DNA of 38,856 nucleotides from Halobacteriovorax sp. (GCA_002720865.1 PBIO01000022.1:1-38856); one strand, 5' to 3'. Shown: positions 23,757-31,392, numbered from the stretch's first letter. Numbers and translations are program-made. Notes: generated by a model not told the origin, from the letters alone.

Positions 23757-23886
23757 GTAATTTACTCCATAGGTTAGATGTATATTCCACAATGTGTGGA
23801 GCGACGAGATTCATTATAGCAAAGAACAAGAACGTCGATGCTACAACGAACCATATCCAGACAAGTATCGAGAGTATGATTTCCAT
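23737..23886 (-). CDS. 49-aa single-TM membrane protein
   Basis: ATG 23886 overlaps the upstream stop (TAATG); a frame extension to 23973 lies over that neighbour and is rejected. A single long hydrophobic segment (MEIILSILVWIWFVVASTF and onward, residues ~2-30) is followed by a short amphipathic tail. It is a membrane peptide of unknown role in the promoter-proximal part of the operon. Confidence 0.6.
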   Translation of the reverse strand: MEIILSILVWIWFVVASTFLFFAIMNLVAPHIVEYTSNLWSKLHGLFTR

Positions 23887-24071
23887 TATTGAGGCTCCGT
23901 AGAGTTGTGAAAGGGACGGATCGGTGTGTATCTGGTGTAACCGTCTGTCGCTACAGTGTCGACAAAACGCCATTCAGCCTGCAGTACCGATCCATGACCA
24001 GAAGAAGCGACGAAGTATGATAGGATGTCGAATTTGACTCCGTCGCAGTAGTGAGATGAAACTTTAGGCAT
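23886..24071 (-). CDS. Hypothetical 61-aa protein
   Basis: A small soluble protein (MPKVSSHYCDGVKFDILSYF at the start) with two Trp/Tyr-containing strands and a basic-proline end. Both start and stop are TAATG overlaps with membrane-protein genes on either side. No recognised family. It looks like a small beta protein. Confidence 0.55.
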   Translation of the reverse strand: MPKVSSHYCDGVKFDILSYFVASSGHGSVLQAEWRFVDTVATDGYTRYTPIRPFHNSTEPQ

Positions 24072-24358
24072 TAGTTTTTCTCCTTCGATTTTAGTTCCAC
24101 ATCCATGACGCGATTAAAGTCCCGTGGTGTGAAATGATAGGAAGCGTTAAGGAACTGCGGTGCATGTTCTTTGCACCAGTTGCGTACGACACAATCTTTA
24201 TCAGGGTAGGTGTAGTCCACCCAAGAGATAGTGCCATCGTCGAGCTTACGCTTACGGGACAAGTTACGAATCCAAATCGCAGAGAGAGTTACCAGTGCGA
24301 CCCCCACTATTGTCGGAATAGCGAGAAGAACTAAAAGACCTAATAAGAAATATGACAT
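24071..24358 (-). CDS. 95-aa membrane-anchored protein, first gene of the leftward operon
   Basis: GGAG precedes ATG 24358. One N-terminal hydrophobic segment (residues ~3-30) is followed by a basic stop-transfer (RNLSRKRKLDDG) and a soluble domain with two Cys and a helix 'PRDFNRVMDVELKSKEKN'. As the first gene after the divergent control region it should be among the earliest made. No family recognised; a host-envelope or takeover function is only a guess. Confidence 0.65.
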   Translation of the reverse strand: MSYFLLGLLVLLAIPTIVGVALVTLSAIWIRNLSRKRKLDDGTISWVDYTYPDKDCVVRNWCKEHAPQFLNASYHFTPRDFNRVMDVELKSKEKN

Positions 24359-24605
24359 TTTATAACTCCGTTAAATTCGTGAGCATAACACATACTCACT
24401 TCTACTTACGCCCATTCAATCGGGTCTGCACACGCCTCATGTCATGGGGTAAACTGCGTTTAGGCATTATTTAGCACTTAGAGTCAGTTAGTAGCGAAGT
24501 CTCTTACTGAATCTTAGTGATCAAAAATCGCCGACCCCTTGACTTGTGTGTGGGTAGAACTGATCGCCAGTAATCTAGGGCTGGCCCGTCTGTAAGGTTA
24601 GTGAG

Positions 24606-24659
24606 AAGCTTATAAGAGACCATGAGTTGAGGCGAATGTCTCTTATATCCTTTGAGCTT
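24606..24659. repeat. Perfect 10-base inverted repeat with outer arms
   Basis: TATAAGAGAC (24611-24620) and GTCTCTTATA (24638-24647) are perfect inverses separated by 17 bases. Outer arms AAGCT (24606-24610) and AGCTT (24655-24659) extend the structure. No U-run follows, so it reads as an operator or origin element rather than a terminator. Confidence 0.6.
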
Positions 24660-25036
24660 ACCGTCAGTGATTAGTGCGTGGAGCGAGAAGTGTGTGTGTG
24701 TGTTTCCCCAAGATGTTCAGCGTGAGGCTTTCGTACGACGCGATTACTAACGCCCATTGGATAACTATAGTCGTAACGGAGAGCGCCAGCGCGTAGTGAA
24801 GCAATAGTTAGCCACTGGATAAGTGTTAGTGATTGCCAAAGGGAGAAACAAAGGCGAGGGTTGCCCTCTCTCCGCGAAGTCGAGGAAGGTTAGTGAGGAT
24901 TCCGAACTTACCGACTTTGAGGTGTGAGCCGAGCCTTTTCGACACGGTGGGTCGCTACGACGATGTTGCAATATAGCCACAGTGATGATAGGAAGCGAGT
25001 AATAACAAGGGGATAGAGGTGTGGCAAAAATACATC

Positions 25037-25067
25037 TTGACAAGGCAAAGTGAGAGATGTCTATATA
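25037..25067 (+). promoter_or_regulatory. Sigma70-like promoter for the small terminase operon
   Basis: A consensus TTGACA at 25037-25042 is followed by an AT-rich -10 zone: TCTATA at 25060-25065 (17-base spacer) or TATATA at 25062-25067. Transcription would begin about 35-45 bases before GTG 25112. This is the best host-type promoter in the window. Confidence 0.6.
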
Positions 25068-25111
25068 TCTCTTAGGCATTTGGCGTATGCAGTAAAGAGA
25101 GAGAAGAAGCA

Positions 25112-25540
25112 GTGAGCGATGTAACGGAGTTCAGAGCGCAGACAGCGGAAACACAGCGTACATTAGATGACATAGGTAAGTCATTAACTCCTTTCCAGCG
25201 ACGGTTCGCGGATGTCATGTCAATCGGTAACGTGCGTAGTCGAAGCGAAGCAGTAAGACTAGCAGGAAGTAAGGCTAAACGGCCTAACTCAGTAGCACAT
25301 AAGCTGATGCAAAACACAGTGATATTGGAGTACATAAGACACGCAACGATGTCTAGGCTAGGTACTGATATGGTATCCAAGGCAGTACAGACGATAGATG
25401 ATCTTATGACAACCGCAGATGAGGACAAAGTGAGATTCGCTGCAGCCAAGGATACCTTAGACCGTATGGGATTAAGGACAGCAACCAAGAGTCATGTACA
25501 TCACACAGGGGGAGTGAGTGTCAATATAGACTTGGGCTAG
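25112..25540 (+). CDS. terS: Terminase small subunit
   Basis: A 142-aa protein with the Terminase_2 layout. An N-terminal HTH region 'LTPFQRRFADVMSIGN', 'RSRSEAVRLAGSKAKRP' and 'LMQNTVILEYIR' matches the DNA-recognition domain. The central helix 'FAAAKDTLDRMGLRT' and the C-terminal GGVSVNIDLG are typical of small terminases. It recognises the packaging site and recruits the large subunit. GTG 25112 follows a purine-rich GAGAGAAGAAG. It is placed about 6 kb before the large subunit instead of next to it. Confidence 0.85.
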   Translation: MSDVTEFRAQTAETQRTLDDIGKSLTPFQRRFADVMSIGNVRSRSEAVRLAGSKAKRPNSVAHKLMQNTVILEYIRHATMSRLGTDMVSKAVQTIDDLMTTADEDKVRFAAAKDTLDRMGLRTATKSHVHHTGGVSVNIDLG

Positions 25541-25685
25541 GGTAGTCATCCTCAGTCAGCGTATATGTAGGGGAGGGGGGTTTAAAAAACAGGAACAACT
25601 CTCTACGACTCCACCTATACACACACAATAGTTAAGTTTCTAAGGGCCAAAAAAAATTTTTTAAAGTTACCTATTTGGATTCCTT
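25541..25685 (+). other. Non-coding spacer with G-tract and A8T6 tract
   Basis: No frame or ribosome site fits here. It contains a purine block, GGGGAGGGGGG, near 25572 and an A8T6 tract at 25649-25662, which would bend the helix. Lying just downstream of the small terminase gene, it could include the packaging site or a promoter, which is inference only. Confidence 0.3.
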
Positions 25686-25889
25686 ATGTCTATTGACAGT
25701 GTATATCAAATACTTGTGCAGGACTCTGCAGGAAGGGATATATATGTTCCTTGGAGGTCTACACCCCACCTAAAGCACGTAGAAGAACATGATTATCCTT
25801 CTTCTAAAAAAGCAGACAACCTAGTTCCGACCAGACCAGCGCCCCCGATAGATACTAATCGCGGTACTAACTTAGACCTCTTGGCGTGA
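25686..25889 (+). CDS. Hypothetical 67-aa protein
   Basis: Begins MSIDSVYQILVQDSAGRDIY, is polar and Pro-rich, and ends in Leu-Asp-Leu-Leu-Ala; likely partly unstructured. The upstream TTGGATTCCTT is a weak ribosome site. It lies between the small terminase and the MscS-like gene in one rightward transcript. No family recognised. Confidence 0.5.
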   Translation: MSIDSVYQILVQDSAGRDIYVPWRSTPHLKHVEEHDYPSSKKADNLVPTRPAPPIDTNRGTNLDLLA

Positions 25890-25893
25890 TTCC

Positions 25894-26226
25894 GTGGAAC
25901 TGACCGAGCTTAATAAAATTTCCTTTGATATAGCTGAACTGGCTACGCCTTTGATTGGTATTAGTATAGCTATGCTGTTCGGCTTTGCGCTGAAAGACCT
26001 GATTACAAATACCATATACGGGGTTAAGTTTATCTGCGCCGAGCATTGGGCTGCAGGGCAGGAAGTGATTTTAGAGGGAAAGAAGGCCAGAATAATAAAA
26101 GTGGGTTTTTACGAAACCGTTTTCCAAGTAGAGTGTCCTAACGGTGCTGTTCTTTGGCGGTACATTTCCAATACAAATCTTGCCAACATAGATATTGCCA
26201 GAGTAATACGTGAGAGCAATGAGTAA
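25894..26226 (+). CDS. MscS-like mini membrane protein
   Basis: A 110-aa protein with one TM helix (residues ~16-36, LATPLIGISIAMLFGFAL) running into a pattern seen in mechanosensitive MscS channels: GFALKDLITNTIYGVKF (the pore-helix G..L..L..N...G signature), then GQEVILEGKKARIIKVGFYE (the beta-domain G..V...G..G.V..I motif), 'TVFQVECPNGAVLWRYISN' and 'TNLANIDIARVI'. It has only the pore helix and beta domain, so it is a minimal version; channel function is inferred. The start is GTG 25894 with a weak site; ATT-GTG-rich late promoter motif begins at its stop. Confidence 0.6.
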   Translation: MELTELNKISFDIAELATPLIGISIAMLFGFALKDLITNTIYGVKFICAEHWAAGQEVILEGKKARIIKVGFYETVFQVECPNGAVLWRYISNTNLANIDIARVIRESNE

Positions 26227-26259
26227 TTGTGCGTATTAATATCTTTTTTCCTGTAAGAT
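26227..26259 (+). promoter_or_regulatory. Candidate late promoter ahead of the second fibre cluster
   Basis: TTGTGCGTA at 26227-26235 directly follows the stop of the MscS-like gene, and TAAGAT lies at 26254-26259 with the same 18-base gap as at 9160. The GTG of the fibre gene is at 26287 with GGAG at 26277-26280. Intergenic, so coding pressure cannot explain it. Confidence 0.5.
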
Positions 26260-26286
26260 GTTATCGTAAATTCATCGGAGACCAGT

Positions 26287-27759
26287 GTGGCTAAACAGAT
26301 AATTGACAATCTTGATCCCGGTACGCTTGACGGCGACAGTCTTTTTCAAGCTGCGGAAAAGATTAATGCAAACTTCGCGGAAATATACAATACACTAGGC
26401 GACGGAAACACTATTACTCCGGGCGGTATAGGCAATATTGCCAATGGTTTGATCGTGGCTATTGGTGCAGGGCAGTTTATAGGCCGTGAGATTGTATCCC
26501 AAACAGCAAGTATTACCATCACCAATGGCACTGGGTTAGCTGGCAACCCCACTATAGATTTAACAAACTCTGGTGTTGTTGCCGGAACTTATTCGGAACA
26601 TGGACTTACCGTTAGTGCGCAGGGAATTATAACAGGGATTGCAACTCCGCAGTTTTTAACTGACGCTCAAACTGCTTCTACCACTGCTGTTGCTGCGGCT
26701 GCTACGGCTTCTGCAGATGTTGCAACAATAGGAACAAGCCTTGCTGATGCCCAGACGGCAGCTACAAGTGCGCAGACTTCTGCAAATAGCGCAAGTACGG
26801 ATGCTGGCACGGCCTCTACCGACGCATCGACCGCAAGTACGGCTGCAGCCAGTGCTACGGCAAGCGCGACATCGGCTACAGCAAGCGAGGCATCGGCCAC
26901 AGCTTCGGCAACCTCTGCCACTGCGTCAGCGTCAACAGCGACAGCTGCTGCAACTACAGCAACAAATGCCGTAAACAGCATAGGGACATCAGTAACAGAC
27001 GCCCAAACAGCAGCCACTAGCGCCGAAAACTCATGGGACAGCTTTGATGACCGTTATCTAGGCGCAAAGTCCAGCGCTCCCTCAGTTGACAATGACGGCG
27101 ATGCGCTTATTACAGGTGCGTTATACTTCGATAGCACAGCAGATGAGATGAGGGTGTACAATGGGAGCAGTTGGGCTGCTGCAGGAAGTGCAATAAACGG
27201 AACAACAAACAGAAATACATATACAGCTACCGCAAACCAGACAACTTTTGCTTCAGTATATGATGTTGGTTTTGTTGATGTGTACCTAAACGGCTTAAAG
27301 CTGATGCCAGCCGATTTCACCGCAACATCAGGTACAGATATTGTGCTTGCGTCAGGCGCTGCTTTAAACGACACAGTAGATATTGTTGGTTACGGCGCTT
27401 TTGCTGTTGCAAACACATTAACTGAAACGCAATCAGATGCTAAATATGCTCAGTTGTCTAATAATTTGAGTGATTTAGCCAGTGCGAGTACAGCGAGAAC
27501 AAATTTAGGCTTGGCTGCAGTAGCGTCCAGCGGAAGCTATAGCGATTTAACAGGAACGCCGTCAGCTGCAAATAATATTTCCGGCGGTACGGCAATGGGC
27601 GTATTGTATCAAAGCGCTACGGACACAACAGCGCATTTACCTGCTGGTTCATCTGGTCACATACTGCAAACCAATGGAACGGGATCAGCACCTACATGGG
27701 TTCCAAAATCATCTGTAGCGTCACCCACTGGCATAGCCAGTATAATGAAGTTTTCTTAG
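26287..27759 (+). CDS. Tail-fibre protein with Ala/Ser/Thr coiled region
   Basis: A 490-aa protein from GTG 26287. Residues ~75-125 carry one copy of the Gly-rich fibre repeat (GTGLAGNPTIDL, 'YSEHGLTVSAQGIITGI') also found in the main fibre. Residues ~125-245 are almost only Ala, Ser and Thr with a 3-4 and heptad-like rhythm, a trimeric stalk. Then come 'FDDRYLGAKSSAP', a 'GALYFDSTADEMRVYNGSSW' module and a C-terminal knob. It most likely forms a long shaft of a secondary fibre. Confidence 0.75.
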   Translation: MAKQIIDNLDPGTLDGDSLFQAAEKINANFAEIYNTLGDGNTITPGGIGNIANGLIVAIGAGQFIGREIVSQTASITITNGTGLAGNPTIDLTNSGVVAGTYSEHGLTVSAQGIITGIATPQFLTDAQTASTTAVAAAATASADVATIGTSLADAQTAATSAQTSANSASTDAGTASTDASTASTAAASATASATSATASEASATASATSATASASTATAAATTATNAVNSIGTSVTDAQTAATSAENSWDSFDDRYLGAKSSAPSVDNDGDALITGALYFDSTADEMRVYNGSSWAAAGSAINGTTNRNTYTATANQTTFASVYDVGFVDVYLNGLKLMPADFTATSGTDIVLASGAALNDTVDIVGYGAFAVANTLTETQSDAKYAQLSNNLSDLASASTARTNLGLAAVASSGSYSDLTGTPSAANNISGGTAMGVLYQSATDTTAHLPAGSSGHILQTNGTGSAPTWVPKSSVASPTGIASIMKFS

Positions 27760-27769
27760 AGAGGGAAAT

Positions 27770-29440
27770 ATGGCAGACGAAATAAAACAGTTAGCTTTTA
27801 AAAAGTTTACGGCAACGGAGCTTCAGAACGGCACTGCAGCGGATGTGCTGACAACTGATGCCAGCACCCATTATGTGGTGAAGAGTATAGAGACAACTCA
27901 AGCATATAATTCGGACGCTGTAACCGCTAGTGCAACTATTGGGCTTACCGCCGGGAAAGCGTCAGGCGACTACACAAATCTGGGGGTTGTAGCCAAGCAA
28001 AATCGTATAGGGGTGTCGGGTTCAGTAATTATGGATGCCTCGTCAACCCTGTCAGTAAGACCTGTTGCAAAATCGATTTTATATGCTGACGAGCAGATGC
28101 AGTATGGCATGGAAAGCAATGCTACGCCGGAAAAATTTCGTAAAGTTGTAACGCCGACAGTAAATGGCGTTTCAGATACAGCAATAATCACCCGAGAAAC
28201 AATAGACAAGACCGCGCAGACTTTCAGCGGCCCTACTGTGACTCTGAACACTTACACAAATAACCATTCCTTTATTTACACTCGTGACGCGGATGGGGTG
28301 TCTCTTAAAGTAATTGTACAATGCAACACATCGAGCGGATGCGGTTTTGAGGTTTTTAATGCGGATACTGGTACGTTATACGGCTATCATTGGGTATCAT
28401 ACTGCGCTCCGCACTGGGATGGCGGCAGATATATGTTTTTCTGGAATGAAAATGATAAAAGTCAAATATGTTATTACGACTTTGAAGAGAGTCTTACAAA
28501 TTTAGAGGCAGCTAATACATACGGTGGAGGCAACGGCGCTAATTTTTATCACGGCGTTATTAATGATCCTCCAAACAGCAACCACCCTGCCTACTCGCTT
28601 TCAAGCTATGATAATAGAGGCAGTACATACTATTTTGATCGGCATGAAAACAGAAGATTTTTGATGCAGTATTGGAGTGGAAATACTTTGGTGTCAATGG
28701 CTGAATTTCCTGCTGGAACCTTCACCAATTATGATGCTACCGCAAACGAATGGACTAAATGGGTTATAATGGGTACTCAAAGTGCGTCTAGCTCCACAGA
28801 CCCCTTTGGGAATAACTCTACCCAAGCTTGGAATATATGTTATTGGGTAGGCAACTACTGTGGGAACAACCAGCGCACCTTTAGAATGACATGGGATAAC
28901 GATTTACAGCGATACTTTGTGTACGTGTGGGGCGGTAACTACGCTGCTCCATTTGTGTGGACAAAAGCTGAATACGACGCCACACCAAGCGGAAGCGTCT
29001 TAGCTACCCCCGGTACCAATCAAGGCTATGGGCTGGTTATGGTTTCCACTCATTCTGCCGCTGAAATAGATTTCGACACTAACTGGTATACAAGTTACTC
29101 AAGCTACAACGGCGTTGTTTACTTTGCCGATCTTCAAAGCAATTTACCGGCTGGAAGCCCTACGTGGGATTATGATTCTAGTTGCGAAAGATGGGTAGAC
29201 GGACGTACTTTAGTGATGGGAGATAACAGTACACCTAACCGTATCTGGAAGATAAGTCTTAGGAATGGGGTCTGCAGTGAAATTACAACTGGAATGACAG
29301 ACACCGAAGTCAACACTAACTACAATAAGTCGTTTTGGTGGGGTCACACCCCTCCGTCTTCTTCAACCATTTCAAGCCGGAGTTACAGTGTTGCTCCCGG
29401 ATTAAAAGTCCGCGTTACTGGAATAAAGTCTGACCAATAA
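27770..29440 (+). CDS. Large aromatic-rich fibre/receptor-binding candidate
   Basis: A 556-aa protein that follows the previous gene by 10 bases (GAGAGGGAAAT before ATG). The N-terminal ~130 residues look like an attachment domain; the rest is rich in Tyr, Trp, Asn, Ser and Gly with repeated strand patterns such as 'MQYWSGNTLVSMAEFPAG' and 'YFVYVWGGNYAAPFVW', consistent with a beta-propeller or beta-sandwich receptor head. No enzyme motif is visible. The role in host recognition is inferred from composition and cluster. Confidence 0.6.
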   Translation: MADEIKQLAFKKFTATELQNGTAADVLTTDASTHYVVKSIETTQAYNSDAVTASATIGLTAGKASGDYTNLGVVAKQNRIGVSGSVIMDASSTLSVRPVAKSILYADEQMQYGMESNATPEKFRKVVTPTVNGVSDTAIITRETIDKTAQTFSGPTVTLNTYTNNHSFIYTRDADGVSLKVIVQCNTSSGCGFEVFNADTGTLYGYHWVSYCAPHWDGGRYMFFWNENDKSQICYYDFEESLTNLEAANTYGGGNGANFYHGVINDPPNSNHPAYSLSSYDNRGSTYYFDRHENRRFLMQYWSGNTLVSMAEFPAGTFTNYDATANEWTKWVIMGTQSASSSTDPFGNNSTQAWNICYWVGNYCGNNQRTFRMTWDNDLQRYFVYVWGGNYAAPFVWTKAEYDATPSGSVLATPGTNQGYGLVMVSTHSAAEIDFDTNWYTSYSSYNGVVYFADLQSNLPAGSPTWDYDSSCERWVDGRTLVMGDNSTPNRIWKISLRNGVCSEITTGMTDTEVNTNYNKSFWWGHTPPSSSTISSRSYSVAPGLKVRVTGIKSDQ

Positions 29441-29454
29441 AAGGGAACTGAAAA

Positions 29455-29802
29455 ATGTTTACACCTCATGACCAAGCAGCCGCCGCTTCCGCTGGGGCGG
29501 CCGCTTTGCCAGACAAGCAGATAGTCGCCAGTGGATCAGGTTCAAATACTGTTCTCTATACCGTTCCGGCTGGAAGAAAGTTTGTAGGCTGGTGTTCAAA
29601 CGAATCTTGGAACAACGGGTCGTATTGGATTTCGCTTGAGCTAGATGGAATTGGAGTTAGGCATTACAACGGTTTTTCGGCTGCTATTACTCAATATTGG
29701 GACGGCCCTGACAGCGTTGTTTTAACGCTTCTCGCAGGAACGATTGTAAAAATCGGAAACGGTGGAACTGCTTATGTATTTGGAGTAGAAAGCGATGCTT
29801 AA
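29455..29802 (+). CDS. Small beta-rich fibre-associated protein
   Basis: A 115-aa protein with an Ala-rich start and then beta strands: 'TVLYTVPAGRKFVGWCSN', 'GSYWISLELDGIGVRHYN', 'VVLTLLAGTIVKIGNG'. This resembles a single jelly-roll type tip or cap domain. AAGGGAACTGAAAA forms the ribosome site. It overlaps the next gene by eight bases. Likely a virion protein of the fibre tip, but unproven. Confidence 0.6.
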   Translation: MFTPHDQAAAASAGAAALPDKQIVASGSGSNTVLYTVPAGRKFVGWCSNESWNNGSYWISLELDGIGVRHYNGFSAAITQYWDGPDSVVLTLLAGTIVKIGNGGTAYVFGVESDA

Positions 29803-30046
29803 AAAAGTTATCAAGGGTGTAGAATATGAGATTGTCACAGAGTTTGAGGACACTGGACAGGGAAATGCAATAGCCAAGACTATTGTAGAAGAGGGCGAAA
29901 CCGCAGAAAATAAATACCGCCTTAGAACAGGAATAAAAAATCCATTAACGCAGGTGCTGTTCAATAATGATATTGACGCATTTAATTCTTATATAAGCAG
30001 TGTTCCCGACACACATTTCAACACTTACTGGGAAGATGAAGAGTAA
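29795..30046 (+). CDS. Hypothetical 83-aa protein in the fibre cluster
   Basis: An acidic protein: 'MLKKVIKGVEYEIVTEFEDT', a helical middle and an acidic C-terminus (YWEDEE). Small acidic genes beside fibre genes often act as assembly chaperones, which would fit, but no motif proves it. It overlaps the genes on both sides (eight bases upstream; TAATG at 30046). Confidence 0.5.
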   Translation: MLKKVIKGVEYEIVTEFEDTGQGNAIAKTIVEEGETAENKYRLRTGIKNPLTQVLFNNDIDAFNSYISSVPDTHFNTYWEDEE

Positions 30047-31098
30047 TGACTAGAGCAAGAGATGTAGCTGACAAAAATTTAGCAGTTATATCTGCTGGAA
30101 GCAGTGGTCAGATACTAACTTCTGACGGCACAGATTGGTCGGCGCAGAATAGTCCTGTTGAATTGCCAGCACACGGCGCAAATGGCAACGTGCTTACATC
30201 AAACGGAAGTGCATGGACTAGCGCTGCTCCTGCTACAGTTGATACGGATTTAGTGAATGATACAACGCCACAGTTAGGCGGTGATTTAGATATGCAATCC
30301 CATTCTATAAGCAATGGGGTGTTAGGCGTAAAAAATACAGGAACCCAGTCAGAGTTAAGATTATATTGTGAATCAAATAATGCCCACTATGTCGGACTCA
30401 AGGCTCCGGCCCATTCTGCATTTAGTGGGAACCACAGCATCACAATGCCCCCGAACACTGGTAACAGTGGGGAGTTTTTAAAAACAGACGGCAACGGAGT
30501 GACAAGTTGGGCGGCAGCAGGAGGTGGGTCTTGGGATTTGCTTGCGACATCGACAGTTACAAACGGAGCCGCACAAGTTGATTTTAATGGTACAGCGTCA
30601 GGATTTGATAATAGCGTTTACGGCTCATATTGCATAATTTTCCCATACTGGCAACAAGGCGGTAGTATTGGAACCGCCCGATGTGCGTGGCTTTATACGT
30701 CAGGCGGTTCTGTCTCACAGGCAAGTTCGCATAAATTTTCAATGGCCCAGCATTATAACAGTTATTCGCAAGTAACTAGTCAACAAGCCGATCATATAAC
30801 TATAGGAAGCGGTGATGGTACAACGCTTTCGGGCAGAATCTTGTTTACCTTAGAAGACCCTCCTTATATTTCGGGAGCAAACGCTGCTCCTACAGGAACG
30901 GATGGCCCACGTATGACAGCCGAAGTAGCATTTGACTATAACTACGGTGGCTTGAATAGCAATAGAACGATGATCTCGACTACTGCAGGAAACATGTATG
31001 ACACTACACAAGCACCGTTATGTACAGGATTTCGTTTGTATGGCGAGTACAATCAGATTGAAGTAGCGAAATTTTATTTGTATGGAATCAAAAAATGA
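30046..31098 (+). CDS. Tail-fibre protein with phage-tail repeat N-terminus
   Basis: A 350-aa protein. The N-terminus (MTRARDVADKNLAVISAGSS, then 'GQILTSDGTDW' and a second 'GNVLTSNGSAW') is the short repeat seen at the start of many phage fibre and spike proteins. The middle has 'TPQLGGDLDMQSHSISN'; the last ~180 residues are a Gly/Ser/Tyr-rich beta domain likely to be a binding head. It is followed by an assembly chaperone gene, the usual pairing. Confidence 0.7.
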   Translation: MTRARDVADKNLAVISAGSSGQILTSDGTDWSAQNSPVELPAHGANGNVLTSNGSAWTSAAPATVDTDLVNDTTPQLGGDLDMQSHSISNGVLGVKNTGTQSELRLYCESNNAHYVGLKAPAHSAFSGNHSITMPPNTGNSGEFLKTDGNGVTSWAAAGGGSWDLLATSTVTNGAAQVDFNGTASGFDNSVYGSYCIIFPYWQQGGSIGTARCAWLYTSGGSVSQASSHKFSMAQHYNSYSQVTSQQADHITIGSGDGTTLSGRILFTLEDPPYISGANAAPTGTDGPRMTAEVAFDYNYGGLNSNRTMISTTAGNMYDTTQAPLCTGFRLYGEYNQIEVAKFYLYGIKK

Positions 31099-31391
31099 GT
31101 GAGCGACAATACACACAAACTCCTGATGGTTTTGACAACATTCCATTTACAGACGAAGAACAGGCAGAATGGGAAGCGCGACAAAGTGGCGCCGATGAAG
31201 CTATTGCGGCAATGCGAGCATATGAAAAACGACAAGAAAGAAATCGTTTGTTGAGAGAAACAGATTATGCAGTGTTGCCAGACACACCAGAGATAAGCGA
31301 CGAAATGAAAGCATATCGTCAAGCATTGCGAGATTTACCAGCACAAGCTGGGTTTCCTAATATAGATTTCCCAGAAAGACCAGAGGGTTAA
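31095..31391 (+). CDS. Tail (fibre) assembly chaperone-like protein
   Basis: A 98-aa protein with a helical charged centre 'AYEKRQERNRLLRETDYAVL' followed by an 'AYRQALRDLPAQAGFPNIDF' segment. The pattern R-N-x-L-L-x-x-x-D, then Y-R-Q-x-L-R-D-x-P-x-Q, is the hallmark of the phage tail assembly chaperone family (PF16778 type). It overlaps the fibre stop by four bases (ATGA). It would fold or trim the upstream fibre protein and is not expected in the virion. Confidence 0.8.
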   Translation: MSERQYTQTPDGFDNIPFTDEEQAEWEARQSGADEAIAAMRAYEKRQERNRLLRETDYAVLPDTPEISDEMKAYRQALRDLPAQAGFPNIDFPERPEG

Positions 31392-31392
31392 T

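Larger units (their letters stand above)
24359..25111. promoter_or_regulatory. 753-base divergent non-coding control region, possible origin
   Basis: The only long gene-free stretch. It lies between the leftward and rightward operons. It holds repeated TTAGTG(A) elements (24514-24520, 24598-24604, 24671-24676, 24826-24832, 24890-24896), two GTCTCTTA copies (starting near 24500 and 24638), a long inverted repeat, a GT tract near 24690 and several small hairpins (for example GAGGG-TTG-CCCTC at 24856-24868). A weak leftward promoter (TTGAAT read on the minus strand at 24419-24414) could serve the 24358 operon. Frames present have no ribosome sites and look spurious. Origin function is inferred from iteron-like repeats and position. 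Confidence 0.45.

Noticed and set aside
24765-25079. A 104-aa frame on the minus strand in the control region
   Set aside because: No ribosome site, odd composition (Ser, Arg and Pro rich) and direct overlap with repeats and the TTGACA promoter; it looks like an open frame by chance.
26667-27017. A 116-aa Ala/Val-rich frame on the minus strand
   Set aside because: It is the antisense of the Ala/Ser/Thr stalk of the fibre gene, where low-complexity codons keep several frames open.
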